Source of the DNA: Candidula unifasciata
Taxonomy: Eukaryota; Mollusca; Gastropoda; Stylommatophora; Geomitridae
Assembly: GCA_905116865.2 (NCBI GenBank)
Contig: CAJHNH020001122.1
Coordinates: 56,001 to 120,000 of the forward strand
DNA length: 64,000 nucleotides
Reading direction: 5' to 3'
A program made the translations under genes and the position numbers. The notes under the pieces were generated by a model that made no database searches, was not told where the DNA came from, and saw only the letters and a list, made by a program, of their open reading frames with translations. Of the stretch, positions 47,611 to 63,740 are shown one piece after another. Each line of letters opens with the position of its first letter. Position 1 is the first letter of the stretch.

Positions 47611-47914
47611 TAAATTTGAGAATATATTCTCACCTGTAGGCAGTGGCAAAATATAATTCAGTTATGGTCTCTTTGAGGTAAACATTAAATATAATATTCC
47701 AAAACACATACACGGCACATTGTTTAATATGTTCATAGGGTTTCTACGGACTTAACTGTACAATAAGTCAGTCAGTAAAATACAATTCTATAGTGTTTTG
47801 GGGCATATGTTCATAGGGTTTCACAAGGAAATATGTGATGCTGTGTATTGCAAAGAAAAATTCGATGATCAAAAGTCAGTGATACAAATAACAGGTTGCT
47901 TGAGATACAACTGA

Positions 47915-48183
47915 AATGTAACTCGTACATTGTCTGTCCCATTATAATTAATACTTTTATCAAATAACTGTGAGCTGTTCAAAGTAATCAATTTGCAAAA
48001 TAGAAGGAGTAGGTAATATGGGGCTTGCAGTATGCCAGTCACATAAAACATCTCTATAATTTTTTTGACTGACATACTACAATTACCTAAACGTTCTTTT
48101 TACAAATTGATTACTTTGACCAGCTCGCAGTTATGTGATAAAAGTATTAATTATATTGTTACATACAATGTACGACTCTTTAT
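47915..48183. repeat. Imperfect palindrome of about 270 bp, foldback-like
   Basis: The left arm (47915 to about 48050) and right arm (about 48060 to 48183) are inverse copies. taattaatacttttatcaaa and gtaatcaatttgcaaaa pair with the right-arm reverse complement, and weaker pairing continues through taggtaat and agtatgccagtca to the centre. No ORF. Could be a MITE or foldback element, or a local inverted duplication. Confidence 0.8.
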
Positions 48184-48499
48184 TATCATTCCATAACATC
48201 TAGAGGTTTGCCGGCTTTACCAAATATGGATGTTTTGGCAAATATATGCCAACATAAGAGATGGGTATTTAGCATGACAACTGAATACTGTCCTTTGCAC
48301 ACCTGAAGATACATTATTTCAATTATAAGATGACGGGATGCATTTAACCAAACAATGGCTTGGTATCTTTTGTATGGCTCACATGAAGAGATACCCTGTA
48401 TGTTCGACACTGGCTGCGTTTTAATGGCTTTTTATTCAGCTAGATCTGCTATAAGAAAACAGGCTGGTAGTCTGCTTCGATTTTAATGTAATAAATTCT

Positions 48500-50690
48500 G
48501 CATAACGGAAAGATTAGTTTACATGCTGATATAGTTTTTCTTTCTCCTTTTTTTTTTTATTCAATGCTGCAGACCAAATTAGTCCTGCATTTGCCATGAA
48601 TAGATAGATATATATTGTTCTTGTTCTTGGTCTGCTTCTTGCTCTACGTCCCTCTCCCCTGTTGGTATATGCCGTGTATGGTACAGCATCAAAAGACAGT
48701 CTCTCCAAGTGGGCAAATCCATTGATTTGTTGTCTTTGCATGTAATTTAGAACTGGTTTTGTGTCGACTTTCTCGTGTGACCTCATTCTTGATTTTATCT
48801 TTTCTGGTCAATCCTGCAGTCTTTCTCAGACACCTCATTTTTATGGTTTCTAATTTTCTTATATGTTTTATTGTGAGTTACCACGTCTGTCACTGATAGC
48901 ATAGGATGGGAGTGAATATACTTTGTATGAGATCTTTGTGCTGAGTGTTATTGCGCTATAAGAGGGGGCTAGCTGTTCCTAATACTTGGCCTACTTCATT
49001 GTATAGGATGTCAATTTCTTCATCCACTTTACCATCTTCAGTGAAGGTTCTTTCAAGATATTGAAACTCAGATGCCTGTTTTAATATGTGTATTCTCCAT
49101 TGCTATATTTGATTTTTTGCTTCTTCCTTCATATTGACACTACTTCCGTCTTCTCCATGTTGATTCTCATCTTTCAATATTTTTTTTTTTAATTTGCATT
49201 CCTAATTCATGGATGTGAGATGTTCTAAATTCATGGCTTTAGCTGCAATCAAGGCCTGGTCATCAGCAAAGAGTAATTCGTTGATGTTCATATTATTTTT
49301 GTTACTGAGCTTGGCATCTTTGCTGATGCTGTCAAAGTAGGTGATAAACATAAATGGTGATAAGACCCACTGATGTCTAACTTCGGATGTTACTTTGAAT
49401 GGTTTATGTTACCTGATTTAGTCTAACTACACTTCTACAATCTCTGTAGAAGCTTTTGCAAACGTCAGTAAGGTATTTACTTACTCCATATCGAGCTCCT
49501 ACTTTCCATAATTTTCTTTCATCAACCCTGTCGAAGGCTTTGTCCTGGTCTAAAGAAGCTACAAATAAGTTCAGATCATAGTCGATGATTTTTTTTTAAT
49601 TAACTGTTTAAATGTGGAGATTACATATTTTATCTGAAACTCATCTGTTATTCTGCTAACTGTGTTTCTATCACTGGTCGCAGCCTCATTTCTATTATCG
49701 TAGCATAAATGTCCTAGCATGATTTAAAAATCGATATTGATTATGTATTCGGTTGATTCACCTGTTCTTCCAATACGGTACAACTATTGTATGTTGCTAG
49801 TCAAAGGGAGTAGTTTGTTGTACCAATGCCAAATTATAAATTCTGTGAAGACATCTAATGGTTGCTTTCACCTGCTGTTTATATTATTGATGTTGGCAAT
49901 CTATCAGCTCCAGGTTTTTGTACATTTGGAAACTGCCTAATGCCTTACCTACTTCAGTAATTAGTGTATCAGGTTGTAACACTGTTGCTTTGTAGTCTTT
50001 GGTTGTTCTTTCCTGGAAATTCCCTAAGTACCGAAAATTAGGTACAACGGTTTAGTGGCAGTTACAGAAATTACAGGAAAAACATTACAGCTGTTTGGTA
50101 GTTAAAGAGCTCATTGAAGTATTCTCTCAATCTTTCAGCTATTTTTGGTCATTCTGTTAATCTTCTTTCTATTTTATCCTTAACTACTACTGTTGGGTTG
50201 TAGCTCAGGTCTCTTTTTCGCAGTTTTTATTATTTTGAAGAAAATATTCTACTGTCTTTTTTCTCTTTTTCTACTAAAGACTCCCCGAAACGCTCCCATG
50301 ATTCATGTTTTGCTTTTTTGTTTCCCTGGTTAGTGTTTCTTCGTTGCCGTCTGTAGTTTGCATAATCATCTCATCTCTTCGATTTTAGCCACCATTCATA
50401 TGTCTCTTTCTTCTTAACTGCTTCTTTTACTTCTTCAGACCACCAAGGCAAATATGTGTTATAATTCAGTCTGATCCCTCTATTTCATTTTTCCTCATAA
50501 TTCTTCGGTAATACTAAGCAAGTTGGTTTTATATACTCTCCATTCATCCCCAGTATTCCCCACCACAGGCGGTAGTTCTTCTTTGAATGCTGTCTCTACT
50601 TTTTTTTGTAAATGTTCTTTTACTACTTCTTGTTTCAAATTTTTACCTAGATGAGATCATGATTTTGGTTAATTTCTACCTGTGTTTCTT
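48500..50690 (-). mobile_element. LINE ORF2 relic, about 2.2 kb, reverse strand
   Basis: On the reverse strand in order: PWWSEEVKEAVKKKETYEWW (linker between endonuclease and RT) near 50455-50395; VASLDQDKAFDRVDERK (RT motif) near 49562-49510; a NELLFADDQALIAA-type catalytic box near 49285-49245; KYGSNS-like post-RT sequence; and the tail QRQQINGFAHLERLSFD near 48740-48690. This is the longest RT relic in the window but is riddled with frameshifts. No endonuclease domain is visible. Confidence 0.8.
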
Positions 50691-50724
50691 GAAGGCGAGA
50701 TATCGTCCTGTCATCTCAATTATT

Positions 50725-50830
50725 TCTAGGAAGTAAAGATGGGCGGCTTGATGCTGACCACATCAGTCACCAAGTGTCGATTAATCTATGCCTAGCCTTT
50801 TTTTGCCTAATACGCCTGAATTCATGGAAA
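50725..50830 (+). repeat. SINE type B/C body fragment
   Basis: aggaagtaaagatgggcggc, gatgctgaccacatcagtca and ctaatacgcctgaattcatgg resemble the body and end of the 11512 and 62281 elements. Confidence 0.55.
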
Positions 50831-51194
50831 AGGTTTTTTTTTCATACCTTATATTACTCCAAAACGATTTACGATAAGTCATGTTTTCTAGTATAGCTAA
50901 TGTTACACCTCCCCTAGACATATATTTTATTTTATTTAAGTAACACATAATTTTTATAAAAACAATTGACATCAATAATTTTCTGGGATTGAAAGATTTA
51001 AAAAAAAAAAAAAAAAAGCTGAAACATATGTGTTCAGATTACAAGAAACTTACAGTCTTGCTAAAAGTAAAATGGTGTAAAAAAAAAAAAAAAAATCTTC
51101 AACACGTAACTGTATAGTCGTTACACTCTATTTTTTTTTTTTCTTTTTAATGCTGCTTCTCTGTGGATTAGTTTGCTTGCTTGCTTGCTTGTTG

Positions 51195-51665
51195 TACTCC
51201 ACCAGTACATCACAGAGGAGATAAACATCCACTGACACAAAGTGCAACCATGAGGCTGAGGATTACCCATGGGAACTTCCCAATAAACCCCTTTCAGGCA
51301 TTCTGGTCATATCTGTGGCATAGCCATATTTATGGCCCAGCTATATTAAGGACGACGGCTCAATCGATGCGAACGCTTCGAAATGCCGGGGTGCCGGGTT
51401 CGATCCAAACTGCGGGCCATGCGCCTTGCGTTGGTTTCGACACTGGTATCAGGGAGCCGACCGCCTAGAGGCAATGGCAAGCTACTGGACGTAAATTTGC
51501 CTAGAGGAACCACAATACAGCCAGGGGCTGCTGGGGTTGGTTCCTGTAAAGGATACGCAACCAACCTAATCCTGATATTCAGGGTCCGCGGCAAAAGCCA
51601 GTGTGGGGCTTCAAATAATGAAAAATTGCATCCCACATGGGGACGACTGATGCAATTCTGTAGAT
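51195..51665 (+). repeat. Dispersed repeat D, split by a SINE
   Basis: The left part (51200-51350: gataaacatccactgacaca, gaggattacccatgggaac) and right part (51570-51665: gcaaaagccagtgtggggct, attgcatcccacatggggac) together match 42880-43095. The SINE at 51351-51569 lies between them. Confidence 0.75.
51351..51569 (+). repeat. Type A SINE inserted in repeat D
   Basis: cgatgcgaacgcttcgaaat, GGGTTCGATCC B box, ctactggacgtaaatttgcc and ggatacgcaaccaaccta. Flanked by similar atattaagg and atattcagg, a possible decayed target duplication. Confidence 0.8.
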
Positions 51666-51699
51666 TTCGAAATATTACACATGTGTAATAATCCCACTT

Positions 51700-52715
51700 G
51701 AACTAATTCTTGTGGATTTCTTCATTAGGTTTCAAATTATGCAATGGTTTCGAAAACTGCGGCCTGTAACTTTTTTTCGGATTTTTTTTTAATGGGTGTG
51801 TGAGGCAGATATGTTCTGCATTGTATTTAGATACTTTTGTTTGACAAGTGCACCATGTGTAGCTGCACATGTCATAACAACAGCAGAAACATATATTAAT
51901 TTTAATTTTAATACTATTTGTATACTGTTTATTTGTTATGTTTATATTTTTGAAATACGAATAAGATAAGCGTCATGACCTTAAAATAGTATGACAGTGG
52001 CAAAGCTCAAATTTATCCAAAGGAAGAGAGATTCGTAACATAAATGACTGCTCAGTTGCGTGACACTATATAAATGAGGCACTGGTGGTATTTATATCCC
52101 TATTACTCATGTCGGTTGGGGTTAATGCCGGAAAGGTATTTTTTTTTTTTTTTTAAGTCTAATTTTAAGTAAAAGTTAGTTGTTGCTTCAACACTGTTTC
52201 GAACAGAGTTTATGTTCAATAGAACAATAATCTTCAAGTCGCTTTGAACTAACATTGCAGAAATAGGGAACATGATGACCTAAATACAGCCAATGCTTTC
52301 GAAAACTAATATATCAAAAGGACTGGACACAAGGACACGACATACATTATGTTTAGGTATTTGTGTGTGTCTGTGCATTGTTTGTGTTTATAAGACGGCA
52401 TGTGTTTCCATTATTTAGTTTTCAAAGTTTATAAGAATGGGGTTTGTCTTATATACAGCATGTATTTACAATAATTTGTTTTTAATCAACACTGGGTTTA
52501 CCAATAGGGGTCATCTCATTCAAGGGAACATCTTATGCACCGACAAATACGTTAATCGCGTGTACCATATAGGCCATCTAATATTAAATATACGTTTGCT
52601 GAACCGACTAACACTGACAGAGTAAATCAAACTGCATTCACTTGTTGAAGCTGACTACTACAAGATAACATAAAGTGTACAAAAGAAGTGTACATTTAAT
52701 TAAGTTTACTTCTTT
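51700..52715. other. AT-rich intergenic, no gene
   Basis: T-run at 52138-52154; short ORFs without recognised domains. Confidence 0.4.
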
Positions 52716-52716
52716 T

Positions 52717-52960
52717 CATGACAAATAAACTTTGCAAACCCATTCTATATTTACTGCTCATGTGATATTAAAAAAAGAAGTTTTATGACGAATGTATTGA
52801 TTCTAAAACAATGCAAATACCCCCCCCCCTCCCCCCCTCCCAATAGAAAATTACGTGTCAGCTGAAATGGCTACAAATACGAAAACATAACAGGAACGAA
52901 GCATGCAATGAATAGCAGTGAAATCATCACAACCAATTTCTCCACTAGGAAGATGATTCT
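52717..52960 (-). pseudogene. Receptor exon 3 relic (TM6-TM7)
   Basis: The reverse strand near 52945-52885 reads EKLVVMISLLFIACFVPV (TM6), then near 52803-52735 LESIHSS followed by a stop, then YHMSSKYRMGLQS (TM7 end, helix 8). A C-run (52819-52840), frameshifts and stops break it. TM6 wording is closest to locus 4 (SLLFIACFVP). No exon 1 or 2 partner was seen up to 56 kb. It is a fifth member of the family, dead, and in the same orientation as loci 3 and 4. Confidence 0.85.
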
Positions 52961-53466
52961 TGTAGGCTGGTAGCATGCGTCATGACACCGAAACAAAGTT
53001 CATTCACAAAATTAAGGCCATTGTGGAATTGTGAGCCACCTACCTCTTAGCAGTTACAAGATGTCGTACAGCAGATATTAACAACATGTGTCATTTGCAG
53101 TACTGATTGGTCCATACAAGAATATTTTCAATTGACCTAGTGGAGCAAATAAAGCAATTTACGTCAGGTAAGTCAAACTAGAGGCCTGCGGGTAGCATGC
53201 GGCCCTTTGCAAACGTACCTGCTGCCTGCACAAAGAGATATTCTGCAATAATGTTTATAAACTGACTCCACTTTGTCGTGTGTGACTCAGATGACAACCA
53301 CATTCGACCCGTATGGTCCTCAGAGGACATGACTGCTTTAGTGATCTTAGCGACAACTCCCTGTCAAAGTTGAAGTCAAGAGGATCGATTTATTTGCAAC
53401 GGGGTTTTATCCCACTTAGTAAGCCGTCGTCCGTGAGTATAGCACAAATCAGATGTCCGTAGCTAC

Positions 53467-53576
53467 AGTGAAGATACCCATACATTACCTAAACAAACCT
53501 TACGGTGAAGATACCCATACATTACCTCAACAAACCCTACGATGAAGATGCCCATACTTTACCTTAACAAACCCAC
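53467..53576. repeat. Tandem repeat, about 38-bp unit, three copies
   Basis: gtgaagatacccatacatta...caaaccttac is repeated with small changes (atgaagatgcccatacttta in the last). Confidence 0.85.
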
Positions 53577-53744
53577 GACTTGCAGAGAACAGGACAATTA
53601 GCTCGGCCACTGTTGTGAATAAAATTACTGGAAGTTCTAAAAGTTAACGAAGGCAGAGCATTGTGATGAGGGTAAAACAGGGCATCCGTGTTGTGCTTAC
53701 GGGTTGTGAATGTAAACAGTGTGGCCACTGGAAGAGATTGCAGC

Positions 53745-53875
53745 AAGAGCCGCTGGGGTCGATAGCACGGTGTGGGTTGTGAACCCCGAGGGTTAGGCTT
53801 TACCGGGGCTTGAACCTGGAACCTCCAGCACTCGAGGTTGACGCTATTCCTCGAGACCACGCAGCCCCCTTTATT
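53745..53875 (-). repeat. SINE head resembling a long-arm tRNA
   Basis: The reverse complement starts GGGGGCTGCGTGGTCTCGAG and has GGTTCCAGGTTCAAGCCCCG, a B box. Same head as 32245 (-) and 55770 (+). Confidence 0.65.
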
Positions 53876-53879
53876 TGTG

Positions 53880-54714
53880 AGTTACCTAATGAACAGTGTG
53901 ACATGATGCCATGTTTGATAACTTACTTATACACATTAGTGCTTTCAAACCTGAATTCAATGTGTTTTGTCTTTCTTATAGTTCATAACGTGTGAAGTTA
54001 ATCATCGTATATCATTATCGTCCCTTACTGTCAGTCAATTTGATTGCATGTGTTACGATCCTACTGGGTTACGAAAATCATTCTTTGGTCTTGTTGATCG
54101 ATTATATTCATTACACTGCAATTATAAAACATTTGAGCAACATCTCTCAGGTCCTGTCTGTGCGTCTACTACAGTTGATCTGTTCTGTTTCTAGAGTGTT
54201 CTGTAACACATTTCTACGTATCATATGAAAATAGATATATAACTATTCTAGTTTCGTATACTGTCGCAACACCCTTTACGGATAATTTTTGTTTCTTATA
54301 TTATTCTGCCAGCTACGGAAGTTACAAGGTAAAGATAGCTATTCTAAAGTCAATGTGTGAACAAATGCTACAGCGCTAAAATAGCATCTTTAGGAATGCG
54401 AAAATGTGGAGCTATGTGTTAGGGTTTTAAAATGGGTATTTCGAAGATATACTTCTATGCGTTTTCAATTTAATGGCAGCAGGAACAACTAACAATATGG
54501 GCGTCATAAAATATTCATTGCTAGAGGAGAAGTATATACGATTACGACCTATTTGGTTTCATATTAGTTTACAGAATCAACCATAATCCGGAAGTTTGTG
54601 ATATTCGACACATTCTCTTGGAAGCAGCTCTTGCTAATATACCTGTATTTATTGTGAGCTGTTTTGTCTTTTATTCTTTTATTTGAGTCAGTGAAGTAGT
54701 GGGGCCTTGGTTAG

Positions 54715-54745
<31 letters not shown>

Positions 54746-55475
54746 AAAAAAAACCTATATTTACTACTAAAAAACTATTTACCACGAGAGCGGTGTATTG
54801 GGCAAATGGGGCTAGTGTAGCACAGCTGTCTTCTTTGTGTATTTTGATGTCACACCCAAATTCGTCTTTATTTTGCTACAGGAGCAGTCAAAAGAGAATA
54901 GACAAGAAGAAGTTAGTTGTGTCGATAGCGGTTGTGCTGATGATGATGTCTTACTTCTCACTTGTCTGATGCTTGGAAAATAAAATATCTGGAAACAACT
55001 GTTCCTTTCTGTGCTGTCTTCATTGTGATACCTCAGTTGTGTCACAAAACAACATCAATGATATTCTGAATGGCCGCTATTTTAGCTCCATGGTTTCATA
55101 CTCTTGAGGTCGCGTTGTGTTCTTCTCCAATTACTTAGTTAACTGGTTCTAGTTTCTGTAACTGCCACCCGGCGTCTAATGCTGTCAGGTAATAACGGTC
55201 TGATCGTCGACCTAACATCTTAGTATTGTTGCTACTAAATGCGTCTCTGTTAACTATGGATCCATATATCTTGCCTGTTATCTCTGCAGTTCGATGTCTC
55301 GTTCATGTCACCTCTTTTGTGACTGACTTTGAGGCTCAATGTGACTGGTTGCTCTGCTTCTATTGTTGAGCTGTCATCTCCACAACTAAAGGCTCTCGAA
55401 TACGAGGGTCCATGAAAATAGTCACTCGTCTTCCAAGTCTCGTTGACTGAAGGTTACCCAAGTAGTTTTTTACCC
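53880..55475. other. Intergenic, no gene; C22-A18 tract
   Basis: A cccc run followed by aaaa at about 54714-54753. Short ORFs only. Confidence 0.4.
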
Positions 55476-55479
55476 ATTA

Positions 55480-55700
55480 TTTAGACGTTAGACTTTGGCA
55501 TTTGGCAGAGAGACAATGTTAGACCCTTATAGGGCACTTTGGCTTTGAGGGATAAGAAGCTTTTTTTTTTTTTTCCACTAGGAACTCGGACCAGTCTACC
55601 GAGCTTTAAGCTTGACAACTCATAGCGTCGTACCGGTATTTCGAGCCCCTTGAGAGCAGACAAATGTTTTTTTAATTGGCTCAGTTCTTCCACTGTAATA
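55480..55700 (-). mobile_element. Probable LINE ORF2 C-terminal end, reverse strand
   Basis: The reverse strand encodes MEELSQLKKHLSALKGLEI and SLCQMPKSNV. Its ending matches the reverse-strand ORF at 60859-60671 (SLCQLPKSNI), so two copies of one end are present. Assignment to a LINE rests mainly on the better copy at 60665-61045. Confidence 0.55.
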
Positions 55701-55769
55701 TAAAAAAAATAAGAATAATACTTATGTTAAATGGAAAACAATACGTATACTGTGGTCTGCGTCGTCGAT

Positions 55770-55995
55770 AGTCATGGTGTCCACCTCGACTGCTAGAGGT
55801 CCTGGGTTCAAGTCCCGGTGAGGGTTGCAATTTTAGTAATTTCCACCTGGTCTCTGGGTAGTGATATCGGATGCCCGTGTGTATTGTTGCGCACGTAAAA
55901 AATCCCTTGGCAGAGTGAGTGCAGTGCGCTGAGATTAGTCAGACTCAGGCTTGAGTTAGAAGAAGTACGGAGCAATTATGGGTTATACCCGTGTG
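55770..55995 (+). repeat. SINE with long-arm tRNA-like head
   Basis: catggtgtccacctcgactg, then CCTGGGTTCAAGTCCCGG (B box), body atttccacctggtctctggg and aatcccttggcagagtgagt. The only copy of this family here with a clear body. Confidence 0.7.
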
Positions 55996-56305
55996 CTTTG
56001 ATGTTGATCCGTTGAATAAACATAAACATAAATATATACAAAAGTACCTAAATTACCAAGAATTGAAAAATCAAGAAACACAATTGTGATAATGTATTCA
56101 CATTATTGAAGGGTCTCATTTATCCTCTTTTAATTGTTTGGGTGGGATTTGGTGAGAGCGTGAGTTATCTTTCTAACAAGAAGAACAATTTTTTTTAGGC
56201 ACCAAGTAAGTTCTCCTTACCCGGTGTGCACTTTATAGCACGTTAGATTCGTTTGTCAGTTCTGGCTAAAACGTGAAAACTAAAAAAAAAAGGATTACAT
56301 TTTAT

Positions 56306-61611
<5,306 letters not shown>

Positions 61612-62040
61612 ACTGCACTAAATGTGTATTTAAATATAAAATGTTTCTAACTGTCTTTAAAAAGTCTACTTTGCAACAGGAAAATGAATATTCATTTTCA
61701 CAAAATACAAATCGTTGCATAGTGTACAATGCCTTTACATATATAAGAAAACAAATAGAAAAAGAAAAAAAATAAACGTTTGAATATTCCCCTGACAATT
61801 GAGCGCTAAGCAGGTATGCGTTCTCACTGCATTCGTCTCAGATTCATTAGTGTAGGAATGTTATGAATTAGGCGATGTCGGTTTTTAACACAACTCCAAT
61901 CATTTTCATTGATGTGTGGACAATACTGTTTCTACTGCCACATATCAAAACCAGCATCAAAACGTAGCTTTTCGTATGCAGTCAAGTATTGTATTACTGC
62001 AAGAACAGACATAGTTAACACTATACTATAGAGTTATCGG

Positions 62041-62270
62041 TCGGCTCTGTGGCTAAGTCGATGCAAACGCTTTGTAATGCCGGGATGCCGGGTTCGATCA
62101 TATCTGCGGGCCATGCGCCTTGCGTTGGTTTCGACAGTGGTATCAAGATAGCCGACCGTCCAGTGGCAATGGCAAACTAATGGACGTAAATGTGCCTAGA
62201 AAAACCACACAACAGCCAGGGGCTGTTGGGGTTGGTCTGCAACGTCCTGTAAAGAATACGCAACTAACCT
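62041..62270 (+). repeat. Type A SINE with flanking duplication
   Basis: tcggctctgtggctaagtcg (A box), GCCGGGTTCGATC (B box), actaatggacgtaaatgtgc, agaatacgcaactaacc. Flanked by perfect 14-bp ctatagagttatcg at 62026-62039 and 62269-62282. Confidence 0.85.
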
Positions 62271-62280
62271 ATAGAGTTAT

Positions 62281-62460
62281 CGACCCAACCTCAAATGGGT
62301 ACCAGGATGGGCTGTCCTGGGAAAGTAAAGACGGCCGGCGTAATGCTGACCACATTACCCACCGAGTGCCGATTGGTCTGTAAAAATATGGGTGCTCTTC
62401 CCATATGCCCGATGCACCTAAGGGCGTGTAAAGGGATCTTTACTTTTTTTTTACTTTTAC
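62281..62460 (+). repeat. Type C SINE body directly after the type A SINE
   Basis: Begins cgacccaacctcaaatgggt with no head of its own and ends in cttttttttacttttac. Followed at 62462 by another tatagagttat. Confidence 0.8.
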
Positions 62461-62799
62461 TTATAGAGTTATACACGACGATTTTCTTACGGGCTTAGGA
62501 GATAAACATTAGGGTGTATTACTGATTCTGCTGCACTGATTTAGTGGTAACACACTGCTTCGGAAACTGAATTTCTTTAGAAGATAAAAGGTGAAACTGT
62601 TTATTCATATAACATAGATGTCAACAAACATTATGTCACAGCAAGCAAGGATGTGGGGACTGGAAGCGAAGAAAAACAGAGACCGACCATGCAAACAATG
62701 CAGAAACAGCTCACCCCGTGTCCTGTATACGTTTATGACCTCACTCTCTAGATTCACTAGCCGTGTGTGTCTTGGTCTGTATTTATTTTTGTTAAAGTA

Positions 62800-62960
62800 A
62801 AGATAGGATCCCTATTCACGCTTTCGGTGTATGGGAAGAGAGCCCATATTTTTACAGACAATTGGCACTAGGTAGGTAATGTGGTCAGCTTACGTCGGCC
62901 GTCTTTACTTCCCCACGACAGCTATCCTGGTACCCATTTAAGGCTGGGTCGACCTGGCCC
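62800..62960 (-). repeat. Type C SINE body, reverse strand
   Basis: gggaagagagcccatatttt, ccatttaaggctgggtcgacc. Lies downstream of a type A body (62965-63185) on its own strand, the same A-then-C order as at 62041-62460. Confidence 0.8.
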
Positions 62961-62964
62961 CATA

Positions 62965-63185
62965 AGTTAGTTGCGTATCCTTTACAGGACGTTGCAGAAC
63001 CAACCCCCTGCAGCCCCTGGCTGTGTGGTTTCTCTAGGCAAATTTACGTCCAGTTGTTTGCCATTGCCCTCTGTACGGTCGGCTCACTGATCCCACTGTC
63101 GAAACCAACGCAAGACGCTGTGATCGAACCCGGTACCCCGGCATCACGAAGCGTTCGCATGGACTTAGCCACAGAGGACCTGGTC
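62965..63185 (-). repeat. Type A SINE, reverse strand
   Basis: The reverse complement starts at ctgtggctaagtccatgcga with B box GGGTTCGATC and ends ggatacgcaactaac. Confidence 0.8.
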
Positions 63186-63554
63186 CCATACTGTGAAACA
63201 AATCCATGGAGCCAATTTTGGTTCTAGTGTAAAGATTTTCTAGTGTCATTGCTCTGATGTTTTCCCAGCGTCACTACTTCCCAACATCAGCTTCAGAGCT
63301 TAACATCTGCGATTATTTTGAACCCTTTAATCCCATCTATTCTGCGGAATCAGCATTTAGTGAAAGGCTGTAGCTGATTAAGAACTGTTTTTAATCCTCT
63401 TGGTGTTTCCGCTCCAGGCAGACGTAATGATTTAACATTAGAGTTAAATACGACTTTAGTATTTTTTTTTTTATTTCCTTTGATTTCCGCATATTTCTTA
63501 GTGATAATAAAACCCCTCTCGCCTTTTTAATTCTTATACAAATACCCCGCTTAG

Positions 63555-63740
63555 GAGTGGCGAGTCGGACTCGTATTTCCAACGTACCACGATCAAACCC
63601 ACTGCTGGCTGCGTGGATTTGTATCATGGTATGGGGTGTCGCAGGTTGACCCAGCCTAAAATATGGGAGCTCTTCCCATATGCCCTATGCGCTTAAATGC
63701 GTGATAAGGGATCTTTATTCGTTTTTTTTTAGTTACAAAT
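63555..63740 (+). repeat. Type C SINE with partial head
   Basis: ggcgagtcggactcgtattt, tatcatggtatggggtgtcg, gttgacccagcctaaaat, then the gggatctttattcg tail. A central piece of the body is deleted compared with 460-740. Confidence 0.7.

Noticed and set aside
53745..53875. Functional leucine/serine tRNA gene
   Set aside because: The head recurs at 32245 and 55770 with repeat bodies and decayed stems, so it is repeat-derived.
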